A DNA stretch of 64,000 bases, taken from positions 58,724-122,723 of the forward strand of contig NZ_FQXI01000004.1 in the NCBI RefSeq assembly GCF_900129925.1. The letters run 5' to 3'. Of the stretch, positions 15,454-24,233 are shown in pieces. How positions within the stretch are numbered: position 1 is the first letter of the stretch; each line of letters begins with the position of its first letter. Made by a program: the position numbers and the translations under genes. This DNA is from Anaerosphaera aminiphila DSM 21120. Lineage in GTDB: Bacteria > Bacillota > Clostridia > Tissierellales > Peptoniphilaceae. Below the pieces are notes generated by a model. That model saw nothing but the letters and a program-made list of their open reading frames with translations. It was not told the origin of the DNA and did not search any database.

Positions 15454-17535
15454 TTAATCACCTGCTATTTCAAAGTCTATAGTACCTCTAGTCGTATTTG
15501 TATTTACAACTTTTACTTTGACTCTATCCCCTATTTTGTAAACTTTCCCTGTGTCTCTACTAACGGCCGTATATTCATTTTCATTAAACTCATAGTACTC
15601 GCTCATTCTCTGATAGCTAATTAAACCCTCTATAGTGTTGTCAAGTTGAGCAAACATTCCAAAACTTGTAATTGAAGAAATAAATGCAGGATACTCCTCT
15701 CCAATTTTACTTTCCATATATTCTGCCATCTTAACAGATTCAACCATTCTCTCTGCCTCTTGTGCAGTACGCTCTGTGGCAGATACATGTTTTGCTACTT
15801 CAGGTAAAACTGAATTTAAATAGTCAACTCTACCATCAGTTAACTTATTATTTAAAACATCTTTTATTATTCTGTGTATTGTCAAATCTGAATATCTTCT
15901 TATTGGAGCTGTAAAGTGAGAATAGTACTTGGCAGCAAGTCCAAAGTGAATTTCTCTAACCTCGGAATACCTGGCTTTTTTAAGACTTCTAAGTACCAGT
16001 GTACTTACAAAAATACTCTCGTCTTTTCCCTTTACTTCATCTATTAATTCTTGAAAGCTCTTTGAATCTAAATTTTGAGTGTTTAGTTTATATCCCAAGT
16101 GTCGTATAACTGCATTTAGTGTAGTTATTTTTTCCTCTTCCGGTTCTTCGTGAATTCTATATAAAAAGGGAATTTCCATCCAAAAATATTGCTCTGCAAC
16201 AGTTTCATTGCACACTAACATAAACTCTTCTATTAATTTATTTGCAACTCTTCGTTCTTCCCTGTTTATTTCCACAGGTCTGCCATTTTCATCTACTATT
16301 ATTTCAGCCTCAGGAAAGTCAAAGTCTATTGCTCCACGGTCCATTCTCTTTTTTCTCAAAATATTGGCAAGTTCATCCATACTCTTAAGTTCTTCTTCTA
16401 AACCAAGAACACTTTCATCAACTCTAATACCTTCAATAAAGTCAGACACATCATCATATATAAGTCTCTTATTAGAACAAATTACACTTTCAACTATCTT
16501 ATTGTTAACCACTTTTCCCTTTTTGTCTATTTCCATAATTACAGAGAGTGTAAGTCTGTCAAGGCCTTCATTTAAAGAACATATTCCATTTGACAGTTCT
16601 TCAGGAAGCATTGGCACTACTTTGTCTACTAAGTATATGGAGTTTCCTCTTCTATAAGCCTCATTGTCTATTTCATCGGCCTCTTTTACATAGTGAGATA
16701 CATCTGCAATGTGAACTCCCAAACTTAAATTTCCATTGTCCAGTTTTTCTATAGAAACTGCATCGTCAAAGTCCTTTGAATCTCTTCCATCAATTGTAAA
16801 TGTCTTTAATGCTCTTAAATCTTCTCTTCCTTCTAAGTCACTTTCTACTACAGAATTTGGAATATTTGAAGCTAACTTAAGAGTTCTCTTGTCAAATTCC
16901 ATTGGCAAGTCTAAACTGGCTGCAATACTTAGTATGTCCACTCCTCTTTCATCTGCATATCCAAGGACTTGTATTACTTTGCCCTCCGGTTTTTTATTCT
17001 TTTCAGGCCACTTTTCTATTTTTATTATTACTTTTTGCCCGTCTCTTGCACCGGACATTTCTTTCTTTGGAATAAATACATCATAGGAAAACTTATCTTC
17101 ATCGGGAATTACAAATCCAAAACTCTTTTTATCTTGAAATGTTCCAACTAATTTTTCGTTTGCTCTTTTTACTACAGCAATTACTACTGCTTCTGCACTG
17201 TCGCCTTTTTTATTTTCTGACATTTTGACAATAACTTCATCGCCATCTAGTGCAGAGCGCATATTATCACTTGATATAAATATATCTTCATCTTCTTGAA
17301 GTAAAAATCCAAACCCTCTTTTATTACCCTGTACTATTCCCTTTCGGTAATTTTTGTTGTCAATTGGAATGTATTTTTTCCCGTCAAAATAAAGATCTCC
17401 ACTTTTTTCCAATTCTCTAAGTAACTTGTTGAAATCTAATTTTTCTTTGTTTTTAATATTAAATTTTTTCATGATTTGCTCTCTAGTCATAGGAGCTAAA
17501 TCCTTTATTGATTCAAAAATTTTCTCTTTTATCAT
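15454..17535 (-). CDS. rnr: Ribonuclease R
   Basis: 3'-5' exoribonuclease that degrades structured RNA and non-stop mRNA. The 693-aa protein has a winged-helix N-terminus (1-60), cold-shock domains (about 65-210) and the RNB catalytic core with DGRDSKDFDDAVSIE near residue 250. A C-terminal S1 domain (about 610-690) follows. The aspartates of the RNB site are all present. Its ATG overlaps the ddl stop by one base, and its own stop abuts smpB. Confidence 0.96.
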   Translation of the reverse strand: MIKEKIFESIKDLAPMTREQIMKKFNIKNKEKLDFNKLLRELEKSGDLYFDGKKYIPIDNKNYRKGIVQGNKRGFGFLLQEDEDIFISSDNMRSALDGDEVIVKMSENKKGDSAEAVVIAVVKRANEKLVGTFQDKKSFGFVIPDEDKFSYDVFIPKKEMSGARDGQKVIIKIEKWPEKNKKPEGKVIQVLGYADERGVDILSIAASLDLPMEFDKRTLKLASNIPNSVVESDLEGREDLRALKTFTIDGRDSKDFDDAVSIEKLDNGNLSLGVHIADVSHYVKEADEIDNEAYRRGNSIYLVDKVVPMLPEELSNGICSLNEGLDRLTLSVIMEIDKKGKVVNNKIVESVICSNKRLIYDDVSDFIEGIRVDESVLGLEEELKSMDELANILRKKRMDRGAIDFDFPEAEIIVDENGRPVEINREERRVANKLIEEFMLVCNETVAEQYFWMEIPFLYRIHEEPEEEKITTLNAVIRHLGYKLNTQNLDSKSFQELIDEVKGKDESIFVSTLVLRSLKKARYSEVREIHFGLAAKYYSHFTAPIRRYSDLTIHRIIKDVLNNKLTDGRVDYLNSVLPEVAKHVSATERTAQEAERMVESVKMAEYMESKIGEEYPAFISSITSFGMFAQLDNTIEGLISYQRMSEYYEFNENEYTAVSRDTGKVYKIGDRVKVKVVNTNTTRGTIDFEIAGD

Positions 17536-18704
17536 TATAGTTTTGCCCCATATGAAGTATTTTTAAATAAGTCGGAATCATATGAAGTAATATTTTCAGA
17601 TTTTTGGTTATATCTAATTTTTGAAAGTTCAATTAATTTTGTAATTAGCTCTTTAAAGGAAATTCCACTTTCTTCCCATAGGTAAAACGCCAAAGAACCG
17701 GGAAGAGTGTTTATTTCATTTACATAGATATTATCCCCATCTAATAAAAAGTCTATTCTGGCATCTCCCATTGCATCAATTGCTCTAAATGCAAGTTTTG
17801 CATATTCTTCAATTTTTAATCTAAGTTCATCTGAGATATCTGCAGGAAGATTTTTCTTTTGATTTTTCATTCCCTTTGAGCCCTTTGCACCTGAAACGTA
17901 TTTATCTTCATATTTAAGTAAGTCTTTCCAACCTATTGGCTCTTCACAAGCAGATACGATAACTTCATTTTCATAGCCTAAAACTGCCGCATTTATCTCT
18001 CTTGGATTTTCTACAGCTTTTTCAACTAATACTTTTCTGTCGTATCTTATTGCAACTTCCACAGCCTCGATAAAGCTCTCTCTGTTTTTAGCCTTGTTTA
18101 TTCCCACAGATGAGCCAAGGTTCGCCGGTTTTACAAATAAATTATAGCCCAGTTCTTCTGCCTTATTTATTATTCTTTCCCTGTCTTCCCAATCTTCCCT
18201 ATAGAAGTAAAAATAATCTGTCATTGGAATATTCTCTGATTGAAATACTTTTTTCATTATTACCTTGTCCATTCCCACTGCTGCAGGCATTACAGAACAT
18301 CCCACATAGGGAAGAGATATTAGTTCAAGTAGCCCTTGAAAACATCCGTCTTCTCCATAAGTTCCATGAAGTGCTGGAAATACAATATCTATCTTTGAAT
18401 AAACTTCCAATCCTTCACTTTCTTTTCCAAACAATCCTGATTTTTTAGAAGCCACTGTATATAAATTATTATCTCCATTATAGCCCTTAAAAAATACTTC
18501 CACAGCTTGAGAAAAATCACTGTTTTTAAAATTTGAAAAATCTTTTAGAGATTCTCCTGATAGAAATTTTCCATCTTTTGTAATGTATAGTGGAATCGGA
18601 TTATACTTTGTCTTGTCCATATTTTCCATTATTTGCATTCCTGTAATTACAGAAACTTCATGCTCTACACTTCTACCCCCAAATACAACTGCTATATTTT
18701 CCAT
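17535..18704 (-). CDS. ddl: D-alanine--D-alanine ligase
   Basis: ATP-grasp enzyme making D-Ala-D-Ala for peptidoglycan. Signatures include VFGGRSVEHEVSVITG at the start, HGTYGEDGCFQGLLE near residue 115, and the metal-binding VNEINTLPGSLAFYLW near the C-terminus. At 389 aa it is of the longer VanA-like/Ddl type. It sits between murF, whose enzyme uses its product, and rnr. Confidence 0.95.
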   Translation of the reverse strand: MENIAVVFGGRSVEHEVSVITGMQIMENMDKTKYNPIPLYITKDGKFLSGESLKDFSNFKNSDFSQAVEVFFKGYNGDNNLYTVASKKSGLFGKESEGLEVYSKIDIVFPALHGTYGEDGCFQGLLELISLPYVGCSVMPAAVGMDKVIMKKVFQSENIPMTDYFYFYREDWEDRERIINKAEELGYNLFVKPANLGSSVGINKAKNRESFIEAVEVAIRYDRKVLVEKAVENPREINAAVLGYENEVIVSACEEPIGWKDLLKYEDKYVSGAKGSKGMKNQKKNLPADISDELRLKIEEYAKLAFRAIDAMGDARIDFLLDGDNIYVNEINTLPGSLAFYLWEESGISFKELITKLIELSKIRYNQKSENITSYDSDLFKNTSYGAKL

Positions 18705-18713
18705 ATACTCTCC

Positions 18714-20303
18714 TTAATCCTCACTGTAGTTATCAGGCAAGTCATTTTCAATTAACACTACATCTCCAACTTTTGTCAAGTGAGCTGATACTGACGTAGC
18801 CTCGGCTAAACTGTTAACTACAAATACGTTTTTCATATTGTATTTTGAATCTGACAGTCCCCTATATATTGGCTCTGTTCTCTTTTTGCCAACCAGTATT
18901 ACAAAATCGCAAACTTTTGAAATTTCAAAACCTATTTTATAGTTTTCTTCTTCTTCCATATCTCCAAGCTCTACCATTCCCGGAGTTATTATTATCTTAT
19001 TTCCATTTTTAAACTCGTTAACTACATCCAGAGCTGCTCTGAATCCAACAGGATTTGAATTAAAAGCATCATCTATTACTATTACACCTGTTCCGCCATC
19101 TACTATATTTAGTCTGTGCTCCACAGGTTCTACCTTTTTTACTCCAGATGCTATTTGCTCCAAGCTAAGTCCAAGTACGTAAGCTGCACAAGCTGCTGCA
19201 AGTAAATTTGAAATATTGTGAACTCCCAACAACTTACTTTCACAAGCCACTTCTCCTAGCTCTCTTATTACCAATGTAAAACTTGAGCCCTTTTCACTTA
19301 CCTCAATGTCTTTTGCATAGACATCCAATTTTTCAATGTCCTTAGTTCCATATCTAATAGTTTTCTTTTCAGTTTTATCTGCCAATTCCCTTACATATTC
19401 ATTGTCATAGTTAAATATTGCAACTCCGTCTTCCGGTAAGTCTTCTATTAATTCATACTTTGTTGCCATTATGTTCTCTATAGTCTTAAATAAGTGCATA
19501 TGGGTTGGTCCAATTGCCGTAATTATACCTATGTCAGGTTGAACAAGCCTTGCAACTTCATCTATTTCACCTTTTTTGTAAGCACCAAGTTCTGCAATAA
19601 AAACTTCGCTCTCCTCTGTGAGTTCATTGTTTATTACCTTTGAAAGTCCCATTGGAGTGTTGTAAGAAGAAGGGGTATTTTTTACTCTCAGTCCCTCTGA
19701 TAAAATTACATCGGCAATTACCTTCGTTGAGGTCTTTCCAAAAGAACCAGTAATACCCAAGACTTTTAAGCCTGACTCTTTTTTTAAACCTTTAATTTTC
19801 TCCTGTGCTGAAGTATAAAATCCCATATTAATTTTTTCTTCTCTTGGAATTGAAATCTTATTTGAAAGTATAATTACTCTGTATTCAAAATAATATAATA
19901 AAACTCCTAATGCAATTAACACTAATACTGTTAAGATAAAATTATTAGTTGCTTCATAGGTAATATTTGTAATAAGCGCTATAAATACTAAAATTACAAT
20001 ATTTAGTATTCTGTGAATTTTAAAAAGTCTCTTTGCCCTATCTGTCCATACAAGAGGAGTCTTTTCTTCAGTGTTTACCTTTGCCAAATGGTTTTTTAAT
20101 TTTAAAAGACTCTCACCTTCTGATAAATTTATTTTGTACCAAAATTTATTTACTTTATCCTTGTTTTCTCTTATCCAATTTTTATAAGCTGTATTGTCAT
20201 ATCCTTCAAGTTGCAACATATGCAAAGGGTAATTACTTCTTATTACTCCAAAATAATACGTAATACAAAATACTATAAACTCAGCTATATATATTTTTAC
20301 CAT
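18714..20303 (-). CDS. murF: MurF-like Mur ligase with N-terminal membrane region
   Basis: Predicted UDP-MurNAc-tripeptide:D-Ala-D-Ala ligase. The Mur-ligase P-loop GITGSFGKTSTK lies near residue 184. Further motifs are ELGAYKKGEI, GPTHMHLF and IDDAFNSNPVGF. Next to ddl, its most likely acceptor is D-Ala-D-Ala. The first 150 residues are unusual for MurF: a hydrophobic N-terminus and two helices at about 93-135 should tether the enzyme to the membrane. A different Mur-type ligase such as a MurT-like protein cannot be ruled out without a search, but the C-terminal PGMVELG motif favours MurF. Confidence 0.82.
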   Translation of the reverse strand: MVKIYIAEFIVFCITYYFGVIRSNYPLHMLQLEGYDNTAYKNWIRENKDKVNKFWYKINLSEGESLLKLKNHLAKVNTEEKTPLVWTDRAKRLFKIHRILNIVILVFIALITNITYEATNNFILTVLVLIALGVLLYYFEYRVIILSNKISIPREEKINMGFYTSAQEKIKGLKKESGLKVLGITGSFGKTSTKVIADVILSEGLRVKNTPSSYNTPMGLSKVINNELTEESEVFIAELGAYKKGEIDEVARLVQPDIGIITAIGPTHMHLFKTIENIMATKYELIEDLPEDGVAIFNYDNEYVRELADKTEKKTIRYGTKDIEKLDVYAKDIEVSEKGSSFTLVIRELGEVACESKLLGVHNISNLLAAACAAYVLGLSLEQIASGVKKVEPVEHRLNIVDGGTGVIVIDDAFNSNPVGFRAALDVVNEFKNGNKIIITPGMVELGDMEEEENYKIGFEISKVCDFVILVGKKRTEPIYRGLSDSKYNMKNVFVVNSLAEATSVSAHLTKVGDVVLIENDLPDNYSED

Positions 20304-20311
20304 GTCTTCTC

Positions 20312-21079
20312 CTATCCTAAGAAGGAACTCATAACTGCACTGAAAGTTCCATAATCATCTATATAACTATAGTGTCCTGCATTTTTTAGCACTACAAGTC
20401 CACTATCCTTTATTTCTTTTTCAAAAATTTTCGCCATATATAGAGGCACATCTTCGTCTTTTTCGCCCCAAACTATAAGTGTTGGAGCCTTTATTTCTTT
20501 AAAGTGCTCTCTCGTCGATTCATTTACTACCTTTACAAAAGTCTTTCTCATTATTCCATCAGAGTTTTGATAGTCATCTGAGCCAAATTTTTCATAGAAC
20601 TTCTTTATTCCCTCAGTGTTACTATTCCAAAAAAATAACTTAGTATATATAAATCTAAGTAATTTAAAAGAATACACCTTTAAATAATAACTAAAAGTTC
20701 TCTTTGGTATTATACCTGATGCATCTATTAGTATTAACTTTTCCACCATCTCAGGATGATTTGCTGCAAAAACACTTAAAGTTTTTCCACCGAAGGAATG
20801 TCCTATAAACGTTGCCTTCGATATATTTTTTAACCTTAAAAACTCAACTAGATATTTTTCATAGTCATAAGTTGAAAGAACTTCATCAGGTTCATCACTA
20901 TCTCCAAATCCGGGAGCATCATAAGCGTAAATCTTATATTTTTTTGGAGCAGTATTTACAATAGGCATAATAGACTCTATATTTGCTCCCCACCCATGGA
21001 GTATTACTAGGGGTTCTCCCTCCCCCTGTTCTATATAACTAAGTTCAGTAGATAAAACTTTTATCTTACTCTTCTCCAT
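20312..21079 (-). CDS. Alpha/beta hydrolase
   Basis: 255-aa soluble hydrolase. The nucleophile elbow is GHSFGGK with Ser95. The acid is probably the Asp in WGEKDEDVP near residue 205, and the base the His in NAGHYSYID near 237. The HGWG oxyanion loop lies at 29-32. It is eight bases upstream of the murF-like gene in the wall-synthesis operon; a lipid or peptidoglycan-precursor substrate is only a guess. Confidence 0.88.
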   Translation of the reverse strand: MEKSKIKVLSTELSYIEQGEGEPLVILHGWGANIESIMPIVNTAPKKYKIYAYDAPGFGDSDEPDEVLSTYDYEKYLVEFLRLKNISKATFIGHSFGGKTLSVFAANHPEMVEKLILIDASGIIPKRTFSYYLKVYSFKLLRFIYTKLFFWNSNTEGIKKFYEKFGSDDYQNSDGIMRKTFVKVVNESTREHFKEIKAPTLIVWGEKDEDVPLYMAKIFEKEIKDSGLVVLKNAGHYSYIDDYGTFSAVMSSFLG

Positions 21080-21094
21080 TTTTCCTCCAAAAGA

Positions 21095-21475
21095 TTATTT
21101 TTTCAAATCTTCTTCATCTATATATACTATATTATCTGTATCTCTTTTTTCAAAATCTTCTGTCTTTTCAACAGTGCTGCCACTGCCAAGTTTTATTTTC
21201 AAAGCTTCTATTTTAGCAACTACCCTATCTATTTCCAATATCTCATCTTCAATATAGCTGTTGGTATAATTGCTCAGCTTGTTGTGCTCACTATAAAAAG
21301 CTTCTCCTATATTTCTATATAAATCTGAAAGTTTTCTCTCTTCTTTTGAAATTTCAAGCCTTAAGAGAGTTTGTTCCTTTAATTCTTTTGAGTTAAATTG
21401 TATTTTTTTAGCTACTTCGCCTACATTTTCTCTTAAATTATCCAAATTCTCAGATAAATTATCTAATAAAGACAT
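21095..21475 (-). CDS. Hypothetical coiled-coil protein
   Basis: 126-aa protein I do not recognise. Most of it (about residues 3-95) is heptad-patterned helix, e.g. LLDNLSENLDNLRENVGEVAKKI, and the tail is acidic. There is no signal peptide or membrane segment. I choose ATG 21475 because GAGG lies eight bases before it; an in-frame GTG at 21484 would overlap that site. It is the first gene of the hydrolase-murF-ddl-rnr-smpB operon, so a role in envelope synthesis or scaffolding is possible. Confidence 0.7.
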   Translation of the reverse strand: MSLLDNLSENLDNLRENVGEVAKKIQFNSKELKEQTLLRLEISKEERKLSDLYRNIGEAFYSEHNKLSNYTNSYIEDEILEIDRVVAKIEALKIKLGSGSTVEKTEDFEKRDTDNIVYIDEEDLKK

Positions 21476-21583
21476 AAATTTCACCTCTAATCTTTCTTAT
21501 TATATCAAAGAATTGCTATTTTTTAAATGTTTCAACTAAATCAATGTGGGTAAATAATTTATATTATTGTTAGGAGGATTTTT

Positions 21584-21829
21584 GTGGAAAAATTAAGACT
21601 TTATATTGCTACTTACTGTCCATACTCTAGAAGAGTAACTTTTTTTATAAAAGATCACAATTTACAAAATATAGAAATAGTTGACATCAATAAGGACAAA
21701 GAAGCTAGAGACTACCTCAATAGAGTTGGGGGTAGAAGCCAAACACCCTGTCTGTTCATTGGAGAAAAACCTCTCTATGAATCAAATGATATAATTAACT
21801 ACCTATATAGAAATTTTGTAAAAGAATAA
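21584..21829 (+). CDS. Glutaredoxin-like protein (CPYS active site)
   Basis: 81-aa single-domain thioredoxin-fold protein with ATYCPYSRRV; the active-site motif is CPYS, monothiol in form. The cis-proline segment is QTPCLFIGEKPLYES. The start is GTG 21584, placed seven bases after AGGAGG. A second glutaredoxin-like gene follows after 24 bases; the two share the C-terminal pattern PLYESNDII and look like a tandem duplication. Confidence 0.87.
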   Translation: MEKLRLYIATYCPYSRRVTFFIKDHNLQNIEIVDINKDKEARDYLNRVGGRSQTPCLFIGEKPLYESNDIINYLYRNFVKE

Positions 21830-21853
21830 TTTATATTTAAGCTGGAGGAATAC

Positions 21854-22093
21854 ATGGAAAATTTGAAATTATTTGTTGGAACATTTTGTCCATTTTGTGT
21901 AAAAGTTGAAAGATTTATGGAAGAAAATAATATTAAAAATGTGGACATTGTAAATATTGACACTGATGTAGAAGCTAGAAACTTTTTAGTTGAACATGGC
22001 GGAAAAAGACAAGTTCCCTGCCTATTTGCAGGTGACAAACCACTTTACGAGTCAAATGATATAATAGAATTTTTAAAAAAGACCAGCTTATAA
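21854..22093 (+). CDS. Glutaredoxin-like protein (CPFC active site)
   Basis: 79-aa thioredoxin-fold protein with the dithiol motif CPFC in GTFCPFCVKVERFM and the cis-Pro segment QVPCLFAGDKPLYES. It resembles the gene just upstream but keeps both active-site cysteines, so it could act as a dithiol reductant while its neighbour acts as a monothiol form. The stop codon lies inside the terminator shared with the convergent HutD gene. Confidence 0.87.
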   Translation: MENLKLFVGTFCPFCVKVERFMEENNIKNVDIVNIDTDVEARNFLVEHGGKRQVPCLFAGDKPLYESNDIIEFLKKTSL

Positions 22094-22104
22094 GCTGGTC
22101 TTTT
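22077..22104. terminator. Bidirectional terminator between glutaredoxin and HutD genes
   Basis: Perfect palindrome with 14-base arms (22077-22090 and 22091-22104), GC-rich at the core, with A/T runs at both ends. Stop codons of both convergent genes fall within or at its edge. Confidence 0.85.
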
Positions 22105-22636
22105 AGTTTATTTCACAAATTAAAATATCTCCACTTCCACTTAACTCTACTTTTTCTTCACTTTGGATTAATATAGCGCTAAACTCTTCAAATGCACTTC
22201 CATTTGCCATTAATTTTGAATTAAAGTTAAATATTATCATTTCTTTAGAATTATTTTCAACTTCTCTTATTCCGTTTACTTTAAGAGAGTACATATCTCC
22301 ATCTAGCTCACTTTTAATAATTAAGTTATAGTCCCTAACTTTACTATATCCTGTTACGCTATCTGAGCCTTTAAATTCATAGACTTCATAGGGTTTTAAG
22401 TTGATTTCATCTTCTGAATTCATCATCTTCATATCTCCATCTAGGGGAGTTATATATCTGGTAAATCCACTGTAGTCAGTAAATACACTCTTATCTAAAT
22501 CACAAGTTGCCGAAGAAATTCTATAGTCAAAATTTCTCTTTGAAACACTGGCGTCAGCTGGGCTAATATAAATTTCAGATGTTGTTCCGCCACTCCAGTC
22601 TGTAGTTATAAATTCACTTTTTTTAATTTTTTTCAT
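22103..22636 (-). CDS. HutD/Ves family protein
   Basis: 177-aa cupin-like protein of the HutD/Ves family. The N-terminus WSGGTTSEIYISP, then FDYRISSATCDLDKSVFTDYSGFTRYITPLDGDM, is diagnostic. Family members are linked to histidine utilisation (HutD) or cold-induced expression (Ves), with no defined activity. There are no hut genes nearby, so the histidine link is not supported here. It is followed by its own terminator and lies downstream of mgtE. Confidence 0.82.
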   Translation of the reverse strand: MKKIKKSEFITTDWSGGTTSEIYISPADASVSKRNFDYRISSATCDLDKSVFTDYSGFTRYITPLDGDMKMMNSEDEINLKPYEVYEFKGSDSVTGYSKVRDYNLIIKSELDGDMYSLKVNGIREVENNSKEMIIFNFNSKLMANGSAFEEFSAILIQSEEKVELSGSGDILICEIN

Positions 22637-22656
22637 AATTTACACCTCATTTTTTA

Positions 22657-24018
22657 TTACAACGGTAAAAATTTTGATGCCAGTCCAAAGTATATTAACA
22701 GTACTACTGAGTCAATTATAGTAGTAATAAGTGCAGAAGCCATTATTGCAGGGTCTAAATTTACTCTCTTTACAAGCATTGGAAGTGTAGCTCCCAAAAA
22801 CTTTGACAACACTACTGTAATTAACATTGTAAATGAAACTAATATTGCAATTACTACAGGTGTTTTTGCAATAAATATAAGTCTTAAAAAGTTTACAAAA
22901 CTAAGTATTGAACCGCAAATAAGTCCGACTTCAACTTCCTTAAGCATAACTTTAACTGAATCTGAAAGTCCGATTTCCCCTGTTGCCAGTGCACGAATAA
23001 CTGTAGTTGAAGATTGAGAACCGGAATTCCCTCCTGTGTCAGTCATCATTGGAATAAATGTATTTAAAATCATATACTCCACTAAAATATAATTGTACCT
23101 ATTAATTATTCCACCTGTAAATGTAGCAGAAATCATTAAAATTAACAGCCAAGGAATTCTGTTTTTTGAAAGTTGCCAAGGTGTTTGGTCTAAGTATTCA
23201 TCTTCAGATGGATTAATTGCAGCCATCTTGTGAAAGTCCTCAGTTGTCTCCGCTTCAACTACATCCATTATATCGTCAAATGTTATAATTCCACACAGTC
23301 TATGCTCGCCATCTACTACGGGAAGTGCAATATACCCATATTTTATAAAAGCATCTGCTACTTCTTCTCTGTCATCTAATGTATTTACACTTACTACGTC
23401 TTCTATCATTATATCTTTTATCTTCTTATCTTCATCAGATATTACAATAGTTCTAAGAGACACAAACCCTATTAACATTTTATATTCATTTTCAACGTAA
23501 CAGGTATAGATGGTCTCCTTGTCCATTCCAACTTCTTTTATGTGCTCCATTGCCTCTTTAACAGTCATATCTTCTGTAAAGTTCACATACTCTATAGTCA
23601 TTATCGAGCCGGCGGAGTCTTCAGGATATCTTAAAAATTCATTTATTAATTTTCTTTCGCTGGCTGGCGTATTCTTTAAAACTTTCGTCACAACGTTAGC
23701 CGGCATTTCTTCCAATATGTCAATTCTGTCGTCAAAGTTCAATTCTTCTATTATTGAGTTAAGTTCGGGCTCTGTAATAGAAGTTACTATTCTAAGTTGG
23801 TCATTTAGCTCCATATATGAAAATACTTCTGCACTTTTTTCTTTAGGAAGCATCCTAAACACTAAGAGCATGTCCTTATCTTCCATGTCTTCAATTATTT
23901 CAGCTATATCTACAACATTTTTTAATTCTGAGACAGATTCTTTTAATTCTTTTATTTCTTTTTTATCAATTAAGTCTTTAAAATATTCTCTATACTCTTT
24001 ATATTCTTGATATTCCAT
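22657..24018 (-). CDS. mgtE: Magnesium transporter MgtE
   Basis: Mg2+ channel with an N-terminal superhelical domain (about 1-130), two CBS domains (about 135-255) that sense cytosolic Mg2+, and five C-terminal helices (about 285-453). PMMTDTGGNSGSQSST forms the start of the pore region. Length 453 aa is normal. The ATG at 24018 has only a weak, distant GAGG, and no better in-frame start exists. I saw no M-box riboswitch upstream. Confidence 0.94.
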   Translation of the reverse strand: MEYQEYKEYREYFKDLIDKKEIKELKESVSELKNVVDIAEIIEDMEDKDMLLVFRMLPKEKSAEVFSYMELNDQLRIVTSITEPELNSIIEELNFDDRIDILEEMPANVVTKVLKNTPASERKLINEFLRYPEDSAGSIMTIEYVNFTEDMTVKEAMEHIKEVGMDKETIYTCYVENEYKMLIGFVSLRTIVISDEDKKIKDIMIEDVVSVNTLDDREEVADAFIKYGYIALPVVDGEHRLCGIITFDDIMDVVEAETTEDFHKMAAINPSEDEYLDQTPWQLSKNRIPWLLILMISATFTGGIINRYNYILVEYMILNTFIPMMTDTGGNSGSQSSTTVIRALATGEIGLSDSVKVMLKEVEVGLICGSILSFVNFLRLIFIAKTPVVIAILVSFTMLITVVLSKFLGATLPMLVKRVNLDPAIMASALITTIIDSVVLLIYFGLASKFLPL

Positions 24019-24064
24019 GGATTTGCATTCGCCTCACTTTCGCACAATCTTTTTAATCTATTCA

Positions 24065-24093
24065 AATATAACATAAATAGAGGTGTAATTCAA
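24065..24093 (-). promoter_or_regulatory. Probable mgtE promoter
   Basis: Minus strand TTGAAT (24093-24088), 17 bases, TATATT (24070-24065). It lies about 45 bases before the mgtE start in the divergent region shared with the APC permease. Confidence 0.5.
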
Positions 24094-24175
24094 AGCTTAG
24101 AAAGATACTGTAACTCTGGAAACTTCAAATTTCAACACTAAACCAACTTTTACTTTTAAAATTTTTAACAATTAT

Positions 24176-24204
24176 TTGATATTATAAACTCTTAGGAATA
24201 TAAT
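24176..24204 (+). promoter_or_regulatory. Promoter of the APC permease gene
   Basis: TTGATA (24176-24181), 17 bases, TATAAT (24199-24204), 29 bases before the start codon. This is a near-consensus housekeeping promoter. Confidence 0.75.
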
Positions 24205-24233
24205 TAATAAGACTAAATTTTAAGGGGTACTAT

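Noticed and set aside
24019..24233. M-box (magnesium) riboswitch ahead of mgtE
   Set aside because: The leader to mgtE is only about 40 bases from the best promoter, and none of the conserved M-box segments are visible.
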